A stretch of DNA of 64,000 bases from Halorubrum halophilum (GTDB taxonomy: Archaea; Halobacteriota; Halobacteria; Halobacteriales; Haloferacaceae). The notes under the pieces are model-generated. The model worked only from the letters and a program-made list of their open reading frames with translations. It ran no database searches and was not told where the DNA came from. Below are positions 47,400 through 58,556 of the stretch, piece after piece; positions within the stretch are counted from its first letter, which is position 1; each line of letters starts with the position of its first letter. The translations under genes were made by a program, and so were the position numbers. The stretch is taken from the NCBI RefSeq assembly GCF_000739595.1, contig NZ_BBJP01000027.1, forward strand, positions 1 to 64,000. The letters are read 5' to 3'.

Positions 47400-49994
47400 T
47401 CAGTCCGCCTTCGCCTGCCAGTCGCGGACCGTGTCCGCGCCCACGCCGTCGACGTCGGCCGCCAGATCGTCCGGATCGACCGACTTGAGGTCGTCGACGC
47501 CGTCGACGCCGGCGTCCTGCAGCTTCTCCGCGGTCTTCTCGCCGATCCCCTCGACGGTCTGGAGCTCCGAGCCCTCCTGCCGGGCGGTGAACTCCCGGTA
47601 GTTGCAGATGGGGCAGCCGAGCTCCCACGGCTCGTCGCCGGAGTGGACCCGGAGGTGCGGGAGGCCGTGCTCCTCGCAGGTCTCGTCGGTGATTTCGATC
47701 TCGCCCCGTCGGGGGAGCGGGAGCGAGTAGTCGCAGTCGGGGTAGCGCGTGCAGCCGACGAGCCGGGAGCCGGAGCGGAGCCGTTTGATGGCCAGCTCTC
47801 CCCCGTGCTCTTCGCCACACTCCGGACAAACACCGATAACCTCGTCCTCCTGCTCGTCCGCTTCGTCAGCCTTGCACTGCGGGCAGCCGTGGACGAACGT
47901 CTTCCGACCCGCGAGCATCTTCACCTGTCGGAGGTCGTGCTCCTCGCAGGTCTCGTCGAGGATGAGCGGCTTCCCGGTCGAGGGGAGCGGCAGGGTGTAC
48001 TCGCAGTCGGGGTAGCCGTCGCAGCCGACGAAGTACGACCCCTGTCGGGACTTCCGGACGAGGAGGTCCTCGCCGCACTCGGGGCAGGGGCCGAGCGTCT
48101 TGTCTGCCTTCAGCGACTTCTGGAGGTGGTCGCCGACCGCCTCGCGCGACTCGGTGAGGTCCTCGAACACGCGGTCGAGCAGCTCACGGGACTCCTCGGT
48201 CACCTCCTCGTACTCCTTCTCGCCGGCGGCGATCGCCTGCATGTCCCGCTCCAGTTGGGCGGTCATCTCCTCGCTCACGATGTGCTCGGCGAACTCCTCG
48301 GCGGCCTCGACGACCGCCTCCGCGAGCCGGGTGGGCCGCGGCGGGTCGCTCTCGATGTAGTTGCGGTCGTACAGCTTTTCGAGGGTGCGGTGGCGGGTCG
48401 CCTTCGTGCCGACGCCGCGCTTCTCCATCTCCTCGATGAGCCGGGACTGGCCGTACCGGCGGGGCGGCTGGGTCTCCTTCGCGTCCGTCCGCCGGTCGGT
48501 GAGCGCGAGCGTCTCGCCGACCTCGACGTCGGGGACGATCCGCTCGTCGCTGGAGCGGTAGGGGTAGACGTCGTGGTAGCCGGCCTCCAGCAGGCGCTTC
48601 CCGTTCGCCTTCAGCCGGAGCCCGCCGTCGGCGGCGAGGTCGCCGGGACCGCTCGCCTCCTCTGGGTCGCGCAGGGCCGCCAGCCCGTCGGCGCCCTCGG
48701 CGATCGCGGTCGCCTCGCCGTTCGCGAGCGCGACGACGCGGAGCCGCTCCCACGTTGCGGGCTCGGCGCAGGTCGCGAGGAAGCGCCGGACGATCAGCTC
48801 GTACACCTCCCACTCGTCCTCCGAGAGGTCCGAGGCGGCGGGAAGCTCTCCGGTCGGGTGGATCGGCGGGTGGTCGGTCGTCTCCTCGTCGCCCTCGGTC
48901 GGCTCTATCTCCTCCTGTTCGAGGAGGCTCTTCGCGTCTTTCCCGAACGTCGAGGCCGCCGAGAGCTCCTCGATCAGCTCTTCGGGGTCGAGATCCTCGG
49001 GGTACACCGTATTGTCCGTCCGCGGGTACGTGACGTAGCCGGCGGTGTACAGGTCCTCCGCGAGCGACATCGCGCGTTGCGCGGAGTGGCCGAGCGAGCC
49101 CGCGGCGCGGATGAACGCCGTGGTGTTGAAGGGTGTCGGCGGGTCGTCGGTGCGGGTGCGGCGGCGCACGTCGTCGACGACCGCCTCGCCGGCCGCGTCG
49201 AGGGCGTCCGTCAAGATTTCGGCCACGTCGCCGTCCCAGACGCGCTCGGCCTCGTTGCCCTCGTCGTTCAGGTAGAAGTAGCGCGCCTCGAAGGGGTCGC
49301 CGCCGGACTTGGTCAGGTTCCCGTACAGCTCCCAGTAGGCCTCAGGGTCGAACGCCTGTATCTCGCGCTCGCGGTCGACGATCAGCTTGAGGGTCGGCCC
49401 CTGCACCCGACCGACCGAGATGAAGTCGTCGCCGAGCTGGCGGGCGGAAAGCGAGAGGAACCGGGTGAGCGCCGCGCCCCACGTCAGGTCGATCACCTGT
49501 CGGGCCTCGCCGGCGGCCGCCAGATCGAAGTCGAGCTCGTCGGGGTTCGCGAACGCCTCGGTCACCTCGTTGTCGGTGATCGAGGAGAAGCGGACGCGGT
49601 CGATGGGGGCGTCATCGTTCACCTCGCGCACCAGTTCGTACGCCTCCTTGCCGATCAGCTCGCCCTCGCGGTCGTAGTCGGTCGCGATCACGACCCGGGA
49701 GGCGTTGCGCGCGAGCTTGCGGAGGGCCGCGACGATCCCTTCCTGCGTGGGCTCTTTGGTGACCGGCGCGTCGATCAGCTCGACGGGTTCCACGTCGCGC
49801 CAGTCGTTGTACTCGGCGGGGAAGTCGACCCCAACGACGTGGCCCGAGAGGCCGATACAGCGCTTGCCGCCCCACTTGTAGACGTTCACGTCGTTCTGCC
49901 GCTCCGTCGTCGCGGACTCGCCGCTCAGGATCTCGGCGATGCGGCGCGCCGCGTTGTCCTTCTCCGTAATTATCAGCTCGGGGCCGCGACTCAT
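47400..49994 (-). CDS. topA: DNA topoisomerase I (type IA)
   Basis: 864 residues from ATG 49994 (an upstream in-frame start at 50048 is less likely). TOPRIM domain LIITEKDNAARRIAEIL and VIATDYDREGELIGKEA; catalytic Tyr in GYVTYPRTDNTVYP; SVGRVQGPTLKLIVDRE; KRGVGTKATRHRTLEKL. The C-terminus carries three Cys-type zinc ribbons (CPECGEDLLVRK..CDGYPDC; HGCPQC; CPECGEEHGG..CTRYPDC) and ends in a helix-hairpin-helix (VEGIGEKTAEKLQDAGV). It relaxes negative supercoils. Confidence 0.96.
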   Translation of the reverse strand: MSRGPELIITEKDNAARRIAEILSGESATTERQNDVNVYKWGGKRCIGLSGHVVGVDFPAEYNDWRDVEPVELIDAPVTKEPTQEGIVAALRKLARNASRVVIATDYDREGELIGKEAYELVREVNDDAPIDRVRFSSITDNEVTEAFANPDELDFDLAAAGEARQVIDLTWGAALTRFLSLSARQLGDDFISVGRVQGPTLKLIVDREREIQAFDPEAYWELYGNLTKSGGDPFEARYFYLNDEGNEAERVWDGDVAEILTDALDAAGEAVVDDVRRRTRTDDPPTPFNTTAFIRAAGSLGHSAQRAMSLAEDLYTAGYVTYPRTDNTVYPEDLDPEELIEELSAASTFGKDAKSLLEQEEIEPTEGDEETTDHPPIHPTGELPAASDLSEDEWEVYELIVRRFLATCAEPATWERLRVVALANGEATAIAEGADGLAALRDPEEASGPGDLAADGGLRLKANGKRLLEAGYHDVYPYRSSDERIVPDVEVGETLALTDRRTDAKETQPPRRYGQSRLIEEMEKRGVGTKATRHRTLEKLYDRNYIESDPPRPTRLAEAVVEAAEEFAEHIVSEEMTAQLERDMQAIAAGEKEYEEVTEESRELLDRVFEDLTESREAVGDHLQKSLKADKTLGPCPECGEDLLVRKSRQGSYFVGCDGYPDCEYTLPLPSTGKPLILDETCEEHDLRQVKMLAGRKTFVHGCPQCKADEADEQEDEVIGVCPECGEEHGGELAIKRLRSGSRLVGCTRYPDCDYSLPLPRRGEIEITDETCEEHGLPHLRVHSGDEPWELGCPICNYREFTARQEGSELQTVEGIGEKTAEKLQDAGVDGVDDLKSVDPDDLAADVDGVGADTVRDWQAKAD

Positions 49995-50177
49995 TACCCC
50001 GAGGTAGGCCGCTCTCCCGTCTAAAGCTTTCGCGATGCCTGATCGCACGCACGCGCGAGTCCACCGGCGAGCGACGCCGTCGCCCCGCTACCGAGGATCT
50101 GTCGCCGAGCTGTGATCCGGGCGATACCACTCCTATCGGCCGCCTTATCCCTATTTCTACCGTTTGGTAACACACAG

Positions 50178-51668
50178 ATGTCAACCGACCTGTCCATCGA
50201 CGCCGACTGGAGCGCGCAGTACATCGACGGCGAGTGGGTCGCCGCCGGTGACGACGAGACCATCGCCGTCGAGGACCCCTCGACGCGCGAGGTCGTCGCC
50301 GAGGTGCCGAGCGCGACCGAGGGCGACGTCGACGACGCCTACGAGGCCGCGGCCGCCGCCCAAGAGGAGTGGGCGGAGGCCCCACCGGCGCAGCGCTCGG
50401 CGGTGATCCAGCAGTTCCTGCAGGCCCTCAGAGAGCACGACGAGGCCGTCGCCGACCTGCTGGCCCACGAGATCGGCGGCTCGGCGATCATGGGCGAGAC
50501 CTCGGTCCAGATCGCCTCCGACCACGCGGGCGAGGCCGCGACGCTTCCCCGCCGGATGAAAGGCGAGCACGCCGAGTCGAACATCCCCGGCAAAGAGAAC
50601 ATCGTTGAGCGCGGGCCGAAGGGCGTGGTGACGGTGATATCCCCGTGGAACTTCCCGCTGAACCTGAGCGCACGGGCTGTCCTGCCCGCCATCGCCGCCG
50701 GGAACAGCGTCGTCCTCAAGCCCTCGACGAACTCCCCGATCACGGGCGGGCTGCTGTTCGCGAAGCTCTTCGAGGAGACCGATCTCCCCGAGGGCGTGCT
50801 CAACGTCGTCACCGGCCGCGGCTCCGAGATCGGCGACCGCGTCGCCAGTCACCCCGAGAGCGACGTGGTCTCCTTCACCGGCTCCACGTCGGTCGGCAAG
50901 CACGTCGCCGGCCTCGCGGGCGAGAACCTCGCCGTGGCCGCGATGGAGCTCGGCGGCAACAACGCCCACGTCGTCGCGAGCGACGCCGACGTCGACCGCG
51001 CCGTCGACGCCGCGACATTCGGCTCCTTCGTCCACCAGGGACAGGTGTGTATCTCAATCAACCGTCACGTCGTCCACGAGGACATTTACGACGAGTACGT
51101 TGAGAAGCTGACCAAGCGCGCCGAGGAGCTCGCCGTCGGCAGCGCCCACGAGCCCGACACGGTCGTCGGCCCCATCATCGACGAGTCGCAGCGCGACGAG
51201 ATGTTAGGATACGTCGAGGAGACCGTCGACGCCGGTGCAACCCTCGAAACTGGCGGCGAGACCGCCGACCTCGACGGCGTCGACGACTCCCTCATTGTGC
51301 GTCCGACCGTCCTCTCGGGCGTCACCAACGACATGGCCGCGGCGTGCAACGAGCACTTCGGCCCCATCGCGCCCGTCATCCCGTTCTCGGACGTGGACGA
51401 GGCGGTCGAGATCGCCAACGACACCGAGTACGGGCTCTCCGGGGCCGTCCACGCCGGCGACCTCTCCGTCGCCAAGGAGATCGCCGGCCGCATGGAGACC
51501 GGGAACGTCCACATCAACGACCAGCCGATCAACGACGAGGCGCACGTCCCGTTCAGCGGCGTCGGCGCCTCGGGCGTGGGCGAGTACAACAGCGACGCGT
51601 TCCTGCAGGAGATCACGGAGACGAAGTGGATCTCGGTCCAGCACGAGCCGCGCGAGTACCCGTTCTGA
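50178..51668 (+). CDS. Aldehyde dehydrogenase (NAD(P)+)
   Basis: 496 residues from ATG 50178. Full-length ALDH: PWNFPLNLSARAVLPAIAAG, VVLKPSTNSPITGGLLFAKL, VSFTGSTSVGKHVAG, general base Glu in MELGGNNAHVV, nucleophile Cys in HQGQVCISINRHVV, and HFGPIAPVIPF near the end. The substrate is not evident. It is divergent from topA with its own promoter. Confidence 0.92.
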   Translation: MSTDLSIDADWSAQYIDGEWVAAGDDETIAVEDPSTREVVAEVPSATEGDVDDAYEAAAAAQEEWAEAPPAQRSAVIQQFLQALREHDEAVADLLAHEIGGSAIMGETSVQIASDHAGEAATLPRRMKGEHAESNIPGKENIVERGPKGVVTVISPWNFPLNLSARAVLPAIAAGNSVVLKPSTNSPITGGLLFAKLFEETDLPEGVLNVVTGRGSEIGDRVASHPESDVVSFTGSTSVGKHVAGLAGENLAVAAMELGGNNAHVVASDADVDRAVDAATFGSFVHQGQVCISINRHVVHEDIYDEYVEKLTKRAEELAVGSAHEPDTVVGPIIDESQRDEMLGYVEETVDAGATLETGGETADLDGVDDSLIVRPTVLSGVTNDMAAACNEHFGPIAPVIPFSDVDEAVEIANDTEYGLSGAVHAGDLSVAKEIAGRMETGNVHINDQPINDEAHVPFSGVGASGVGEYNSDAFLQEITETKWISVQHEPREYPF

Positions 51669-51690
51669 GGGCGTGAAAGCGGCCTCTCCG

Positions 51691-52911
51691 CTACTCCTCG
51701 TCTTCCTCGTCCGACTCGGTCGGCACGCCGCCGAGATTTCCGTCCTCGTCGAACAGCTTGGCGCGCAGGAATCGGGTCCGGTAGCGGTTCGCTCCCTCCT
51801 TCGTGTCCGCCTCGCGGATCTCGTCGATTTGACCGTCGGCGACCGCGTCGATGATCGCTTCCACCTGCTCCTTCTCGCTCGGCGTCAGGTCGAACTCGTA
51901 GGTCCGGGGCTGCTCGCTCTCCAGTCGGGTCCACTTGCGCGCCGCGCTCACGACGACCGAGCAGGGCTCGCGGCAGGGGAAGACCCCGTCGCCGCCGTCG
52001 ACGTCGAGGTCCGTCTCGTCGTCGTACTGCCACTCCCGACGCTTCAGACACTGGGAGTCGTCGCAGCACGCCTCAGCGACCCAGTTGACGTGTTCGTGGC
52101 CCTCGCCGCGGTCCCACGTCTTCACGACGCCGTAGATGCCGGACTGACGCTCCATCGTCTCGCGCCAGTGGGTCACGTCGAGCTCGCCCTCGCGCTCACG
52201 GTGCCAGTTGGCGACCGTCGCGGGGTAGATTGTCTCGACCAGCTCGTAGGCGTCCCGTGCGCCGAGGTCGGGGAAGACCCATCCGCCCGCGAGCGACGGC
52301 GCGGTCTTGAGGGGGCGGTACCGCCCCTTCTCGTCGAGCTTGACGAGCTCCCGGGCGTCGAGGGGGTCGTCGTACGCGTCGAGGTCGTCGACCGGGACGC
52401 CGGCGTCGTCGGCGTGGCGCACGTCGTACCGGCGCTCGCCGCGGTCGGTGATCGTGGCCGTAATCCGCAGTTCGCCCCACGCGCGTTCGATCCCCTCGGC
52501 AAGCGCGGCGTACCGGGTCGCTACCGTCGCGCCGTCGGCGTCCTCCAGCCAGCGCAGGAACGCGCGGCGCGGGCCGAACTCGCCGACGACGCGCTCGAAG
52601 GCGTACCAGTCGGTGACGGTGGGAGCACGGTCGTCGAGCGCCTCGTGGAGATCGCGCTCGCTCAGGCCGGTCCGGCGGTCGCCGTCGGCGGGATCGAGGC
52701 GGTACTCGCCCGCCGCGTCGCCGTCGTCGCTATCCTCGCCGGCGTCGTCACGCCCGACGCTGAACCCCTCGAACCGGAGCGGCTCGCCGGGATCGCGGCC
52801 GGCGAGCGCGTCGAGCACCGCGTCGAAGGCGTCGCTCGGGAGGTCGATGTCGGGGACTTCGGGGTCGCCGTCCCGCGCCGAGTCGGCCGGGTCGGAGGCT
52901 GGTTCCGCCAC
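51691..52911 (-). CDS. DR2241-family Fe-S protein, CbiX neighbour
   Basis: 406 residues. Cys ligands group as EACCDDSQCLKRREW and FPCREPCSVV, matching the 4Fe-4S segment of the DR2241 family; the middle part (GPRRAFLRWLEDAD..., KGRYRPLKTAPSLAGGWVF) is the family core. The N- and C-terminal ends are acidic and disordered. It lies 2 bp after the cbiX gene, as is common for this family, so it probably assists cobalt chelation or sirohydrochlorin handling (inference). Confidence 0.8.
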   Translation of the reverse strand: MAEPASDPADSARDGDPEVPDIDLPSDAFDAVLDALAGRDPGEPLRFEGFSVGRDDAGEDSDDGDAAGEYRLDPADGDRRTGLSERDLHEALDDRAPTVTDWYAFERVVGEFGPRRAFLRWLEDADGATVATRYAALAEGIERAWGELRITATITDRGERRYDVRHADDAGVPVDDLDAYDDPLDARELVKLDEKGRYRPLKTAPSLAGGWVFPDLGARDAYELVETIYPATVANWHREREGELDVTHWRETMERQSGIYGVVKTWDRGEGHEHVNWVAEACCDDSQCLKRREWQYDDETDLDVDGGDGVFPCREPCSVVVSAARKWTRLESEQPRTYEFDLTPSEKEQVEAIIDAVADGQIDEIREADTKEGANRYRTRFLRAKLFDEDGNLGGVPTESDEEDEE

Positions 52912-52913
52912 GG

Positions 52914-53783
52914 TCAGTCCCCCGTGGCGACGCGGGTCGTCTCGCGTACGTCGTCGAGCGCGGTCCCGAGGTCGGCGCCGGCGTCGGCGGCGCGCTCCAA
53001 GAGCACGTCGGCCATCAGGGGCTCGGTGCCCACGGCGCCAGCGTACCAGATCCGGGTGCCGTCCACCTCGGTGGGCACGTCGTACCCCTCGGTGTGATCC
53101 TCGCAGAGGCCCACGTCCTCCGGGATGTCCTCCTGCGTGTGGTAGCCGTCAGCGATGAACAGGGGGACGAGAACGACGTCGTCGCTCTCGAAGTATTCGG
53201 GGAGGTCGTCGACCTCGGGGTCCTCGTCCATGTAGAGCGCCCGCACCTCGTCGAAGCGGTCGCGCTCGGCGATCCGGTCGGCGTGGTACTCGATCGCCTT
53301 CGCGCTGTTCTCGTTGCGCTCGGTGCCGTGACCGACGACAGCGAGCCCGAACTCTTCCCCCACGTCGGGGTCGCCGGTGACCGACTCCGCGCGCCGGACG
53401 ATCACGTCGGTCATCGCGCGGTGGGTCCCCACCGGGCCGCAGTAGTGGATCTCGCGGTCGATGTCCTCGGCGACGAGACTCGCCTGATCGGCCGAGAGGC
53501 CGTCGGAGTCCCACTCGGACACGTCCCAGCCGTCGAGCCGGAGTTCGCGGGGGATCACCTGCTCGGTGAAGTAGCCCTCGGAGATGAACAGCGGGACGAC
53601 GTATATCTCGTCGCCCTCGACGGTTCGGAGCACCTCGCGGAAGTGCGGTTCCTCCTTCCAAAAGCCGGTCTTCACCTCGTCGAAGGCGCCGGTGGCGCGG
53701 ATGGTGTCCGCGTGGTCGTACGTCGGCGCGCTCGACCCCGGATTGAGGTGTGAGCCGTGTGCGACGATGACGAGCGACTGCAT
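52914..53783 (-). CDS. cbiX: Sirohydrochlorin cobaltochelatase, long form (CbiX)
   Basis: 289 residues from ATG 53783. Two CbiX repeats: the first begins LVIVAHGSHLNPGSSAP with VPLFISEGYFTEQVIP, the second VVGHGTERNENSAKAIEYHAD with VPLFIADGYHTQEDIP. It inserts Co2+ into sirohydrochlorin, the first committed step of the anaerobic corrin route. The rest of the ring-building genes are not in this window; late steps are at 15215-24276. Confidence 0.93.
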   Translation of the reverse strand: MQSLVIVAHGSHLNPGSSAPTYDHADTIRATGAFDEVKTGFWKEEPHFREVLRTVEGDEIYVVPLFISEGYFTEQVIPRELRLDGWDVSEWDSDGLSADQASLVAEDIDREIHYCGPVGTHRAMTDVIVRRAESVTGDPDVGEEFGLAVVGHGTERNENSAKAIEYHADRIAERDRFDEVRALYMDEDPEVDDLPEYFESDDVVLVPLFIADGYHTQEDIPEDVGLCEDHTEGYDVPTEVDGTRIWYAGAVGTEPLMADVLLERAADAGADLGTALDDVRETTRVATGD

Positions 53784-53911
53784 ACACACGCTGGGGGCGC
53801 GCCGCTCTTAGGGACTTCGGCACGTGCGAGGCCGTGGGAAACCGACGCTCGTCTCTCGCTTCCGAGCCCCCGACCGAAACCGCCATGCCGCCCCGCGCCG
53901 CAGGTCCGCCC

Positions 53912-54454
53912 ATGTCGCTCGCAGCCGAGACCCGCGAGGCCGCCCGGGCGCGCCCCTTCGTCCTCGACGCGCTCCGCGCCGGCGTCCTCAACCACAGCGC
54001 CGCCGCCGCGTGGCTGGCCGACGAGGCCGGCCTCGGAGACGGCGAGGGAGACGCCGACACAGACGCGATCGCGACCGCGCTCCGCCGGTTCCGTGAGGAG
54101 CTGCCAGACTACGCGACCGCCGACCGCGCGGCCAGCGTGTCGATGCGGAGCGGGGTGGGAGTGGTGGAGGTCCCGGAGGGCGGTTCCGCCGCCGACACCG
54201 CCACCGACCCCCTCCTCCGCGTCGGCGGCGCGGCGGTCGTCCCGGAGGGACGCGACACAGCGATCCTCGCGACCGGCGCTGTCGGTGCCGCGGCGCTGGC
54301 GGCGGTCCTCCGCCGACTTGCGGCCGCCGACGTCGCGGTCGCGGCCGCGGGCGTCGCCGGGGAGACGCTCGTCGTCGTCGTGGAGCGGCGCGACGGCGCG
54401 ACCGCGGTCCGGGTCGCGGAGGCGGCGCTGGCGGCGGTCCCGGACGAGGAGTGA
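53912..54454 (+). CDS. Conserved haloarchaeal protein of unknown function
   Basis: 180 residues from ATG 53912; upstream in-frame starts give an arginine/proline-rich extension without protein character. It opens SLAAETREAARARPFVLDAL and LNHSAAAAWLADEAGL (helical, DNA-binding-like), then alanine-rich segments ILATGAVGAAALAAVLRRLA and GETLVVVVERRDGATAVRVAE suggestive of an ACT-like beta/alpha fold. It is divergent from cbiX. A regulator is possible but unproven. Confidence 0.65.
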   Translation: MSLAAETREAARARPFVLDALRAGVLNHSAAAAWLADEAGLGDGEGDADTDAIATALRRFREELPDYATADRAASVSMRSGVGVVEVPEGGSAADTATDPLLRVGGAAVVPEGRDTAILATGAVGAAALAAVLRRLAAADVAVAAAGVAGETLVVVVERRDGATAVRVAEAALAAVPDEE

Positions 54455-54644
54455 CACGCATACGTGACAGCAGAATAATGTTTGATAGAGTCCCGACTAG
54501 ACGGACAACAGCCCGATCCGAATCGCCGTGATAGCCTATCTCGGCGGTACTACGGGCAATTCGAGACCCGCGGGCTGAGTCGAAGCCGCTGACAAACACC
54601 GGAAACAGTCAACGTAATAACACCGGCTCGCGAAGCGGTGACAG

Positions 54645-55460
54645 ATGAATACGCGGCGAAAGCGATTGGAAGACGCCGCAGCCGTCCTCTATCAGCAGGG
54701 GGTCCGGCTTCCGATCGCGAACGCGGAGGACGAACGCACGCTTCACGAGAACATGCGCCGGATCGCAGACGCCGGCGTCCGCAAGAGCGAACTGCTCGCC
54801 GATCCGGACGTTCCGCTTACCGAGGCGTACAGAGACGAACTCGACGAAATAGGTCGGAGCTTCAAACACCGCCTCCAGCAGCTCGCCGGTGACGACTACG
54901 ATGAGGTCGCGGACGCGTACGTTCGCGGCGAACGGGACGACTGGGTCGGTGCGCTCGCGGTGTACTACTTGGAGTGTTACTACCGTCTGCAGGAGCGGTA
55001 TACGGTCGACGAAGAGATATTCTTTCTGGCGATACTGCGATATCCGAACTGTTTCACGGTGAACCTGAGCTTTGCCGTCGGCGAGATCACGTCGGACGCG
55101 GTCCGGTACGAGTCGCCACACCACGACGACACGGACCTCAGCGACCGCCATCGAGAGCGATACCACGCGGAGTGTCAGTACTCACAGCGGGAGGCCGCCG
55201 CGTACATTCGCGAGAACGTCGGCTGCATCCGCGACGCGTTTCCCGACCCGGACACGACGCCGATCGAAGACCGACGGTACGGCGGGTTCGTCCACATCAC
55301 CGGCAGGCGCGGCCCGGTGTTTTCGGAGTACCTCGGGCCGCTCACGCCGGACCCCGACCGCTTCGACGACACCGTCACCACGCCCTGCTTGGTGTCGGAC
55401 GGTCCCGAGGTCCGGACGGCCAAGCGGGAGTTTCTCGTCGAACCGACGTTCGTCGCGTGA
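54645..55460 (+). CDS. Hypothetical protein, 271 residues
   Basis: I do not recognise this protein. It begins MNTRRKRLEDAAAVLYQQGVRL, is charged and helical to ~105, then has ALAVYYLECYYRLQERYTVD, YPNCFTVNLSFAVGE and several Cys/His (SPHHDD, YHAECQYS, ENVGCIRDA). The C-terminal part contains GGFVHITGRRGPVFSEYLGPL. No signal peptide or membrane segment is evident. Codon use is less G+C-biased than neighbours at the 5' end. It lies alone between two genes with 190-bp and 110-bp spacers. Confidence 0.6.
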   Translation: MNTRRKRLEDAAAVLYQQGVRLPIANAEDERTLHENMRRIADAGVRKSELLADPDVPLTEAYRDELDEIGRSFKHRLQQLAGDDYDEVADAYVRGERDDWVGALAVYYLECYYRLQERYTVDEEIFFLAILRYPNCFTVNLSFAVGEITSDAVRYESPHHDDTDLSDRHRERYHAECQYSQREAAAYIRENVGCIRDAFPDPDTTPIEDRRYGGFVHITGRRGPVFSEYLGPLTPDPDRFDDTVTTPCLVSDGPEVRTAKREFLVEPTFVA

Positions 55461-55571
55461 CCCGCTTCGCGCGCCGCCGTCGCCCCAGAGGGGTCGACGA
55501 CGGACCGGGACCCCTCGGAGCGTTTGCCCGACCCCGCACGCTTTTCTAACGCGGTCTGATACGTGCAGTCG

Positions 55572-56378
55572 ATGAACGCCGTCACGCTCGGTCCCGCCGG
55601 CACGTACTCGCACCGTGCGGCGCGGGCCGTCGCCGCCGAGGTGTCGTTCCGCGAGTCGGTCACCGCCATCGTCGACGCCGTCGCGGCCGGCGAGTTCGAG
55701 CGGGGAGTCGTCCCCATCGAGAACAGCATCGAGGGCTCCGTCACGGAGAGCCTCGACGCGCTGGCCGACTACGACGTCGCGGTCACCCGCGAGGTCGTCA
55801 CCCCGATCCGTCACGCCCTCCTCGCGCAGGGGTCGGAGTTCGACGTCGTCGCCAGCCACTCGCAGGCGCTCGCGCAGTGTCGCAACTGGCTGGAGGCCAA
55901 CTACCCCGACGCGGGCCTCGAAGCGGTCGCCTCCACCGCCCGCGGGGTCGAGCGCGCCCGCGAGGACGCTCGCATCGCCGGTATCGGGCACCCGGACAAC
56001 GCCGGCGACGACCTCGAAATCCTCGCCGAGGACATCCAGGACCGCACCTCCAACGCCACGCGCTTCCTCGTCGTGGGGCCCGAGTCCGACCGCTCCGACG
56101 CCGGCGGGAAGACGACCCTGATCGTCTACCCGAACGCGAACTACCCCGGTCTCCTCCTGGAACTGCTGGAGGCGTTCGCCGACCGCAACCTCAACCTCTC
56201 ACGGATCGAGTCGCGACCGAGCGGCGAGCGCCTCGGCGACTACCTGTTCCACTTCGACGTCGACGCCGGGCTCTACGAGGACCACATGGCGAAGGCGGTC
56301 GAGGACATCGAGGCGATCGCCGACAAGGGCTGGGTCAAAGTGCTCGGGTCGTACGATACGGAGCACGTGCTCAACTGA
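55572..56378 (+). CDS. pheA: Prephenate dehydratase
   Basis: 268 residues from ATG 55572. Catalyses prephenate to phenylpyruvate in phenylalanine synthesis. Seen are TLGPAGTYSHRAARAVA, VVPIENSIEGSVTESLDAL, RTSNATRFLVVG (conserved TR.F motif) and a C-terminal ACT domain (TTLIVYPNANYPGLLLELLE, then LNLSRIESRPSGE), which allows feedback by Phe. No chorismate mutase domain is fused. Confidence 0.95.
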   Translation: MNAVTLGPAGTYSHRAARAVAAEVSFRESVTAIVDAVAAGEFERGVVPIENSIEGSVTESLDALADYDVAVTREVVTPIRHALLAQGSEFDVVASHSQALAQCRNWLEANYPDAGLEAVASTARGVERAREDARIAGIGHPDNAGDDLEILAEDIQDRTSNATRFLVVGPESDRSDAGGKTTLIVYPNANYPGLLLELLEAFADRNLNLSRIESRPSGERLGDYLFHFDVDAGLYEDHMAKAVEDIEAIADKGWVKVLGSYDTEHVLN

Positions 56379-56895
56379 GGGTTCGACTTCGGGAGATTAC
56401 GATTCGACGCCGCCGATCCGATATTTAAATGACCGGATCCGACGAAGACGACTATTTATAAATGAACGCGGCGGTGCGGTGGCGCGCGCCTCCGAGCGGC
56501 CGCCACCGGCGGCCGCGAGGAGCGCGTGCGAGGGAGTCGGCCGACCGGAGCGAAGCGGAGGGAGGCCGACGAGGTTGGGGAGGTGTGAGGCTGCGGTGCG
56601 GTCGCGGGCGGGTGGGACTCAAAGGGGCAGCCGCGAGGCGGGCGCAGACGACGTAAGCACTGGAAGGGGCGAGCACCGCGAGCGACTGAAGCGCGCAACG
56701 AGTGTGCGCCCGCCTCGCGACTGGGGCTTTGGCGGTGTTCGTGGTGGATCCGTTGTCAGCTATTTATAAGTAAGCGGCTGGGGCTTTGGCGGTGCTCTCC
56801 GGTGATCCGTCAGTAACTGTTTATAAGCGAGCGGCCGCGATTTCCGCTACTATCACCACATCGACGACCCTGCCGGTGAAACACGCGCTTCCGTC
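56379..56895. ncRNA. Structured gene-free block; candidate non-coding RNA
   Basis: About 515 bp between pheA and cysS with no credible frame. A TATA box CTATTTATAA is at 56453-56462. Downstream are long inverted repeats: CGGCCGCC/GGCGGCCG (56497-56504, 56508-56515), GTCGGCC/GGCCGAC (56536-56542, 56564-56570), and a perfect 15-bp stem CGCGAGGCGGGCGCA/TGCGCCCGCCTCGCG (56632-56646, 56705-56719) closing a ~58-nt loop. Two further TTTATAAG boxes occur at 56763 and 56820. The elements GGGACTCAAAGGGGC and GACTGGGGCTTTGG resemble repeats I recall from other haloarchaeal genomes. Transcription is inferred, not shown. Confidence 0.4.
56721..56834. repeat. 57-bp tandem repeat with TTTATAAG boxes
   Basis: Two copies with a 57-bp period. 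Each starts CTGGGGCTTTGGCGGTG (56721-56737, 56778-56794) and ends TTTATAAG[TC][AG]AGCGG (56763-, 56820-). The middles have diverged. Confidence 0.75.
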
Positions 56896-58392
<1,497 letters not shown>

Positions 58393-58556
58393 TACCGTGG
58401 CGTTGCTACGGTGAGAGTTTTAACCCGTCGGATCGGGCAGACCGAAGCCGCCCGTTTTCGACTGTCGGGTTCACGCACTGGCCGTTCCGATCGTTCGAAC
58501 CGGTCGCTCTGCGGGAGTGATCTGCAGGAGAAACGAAGGGCCGATCGGCGATCTAT

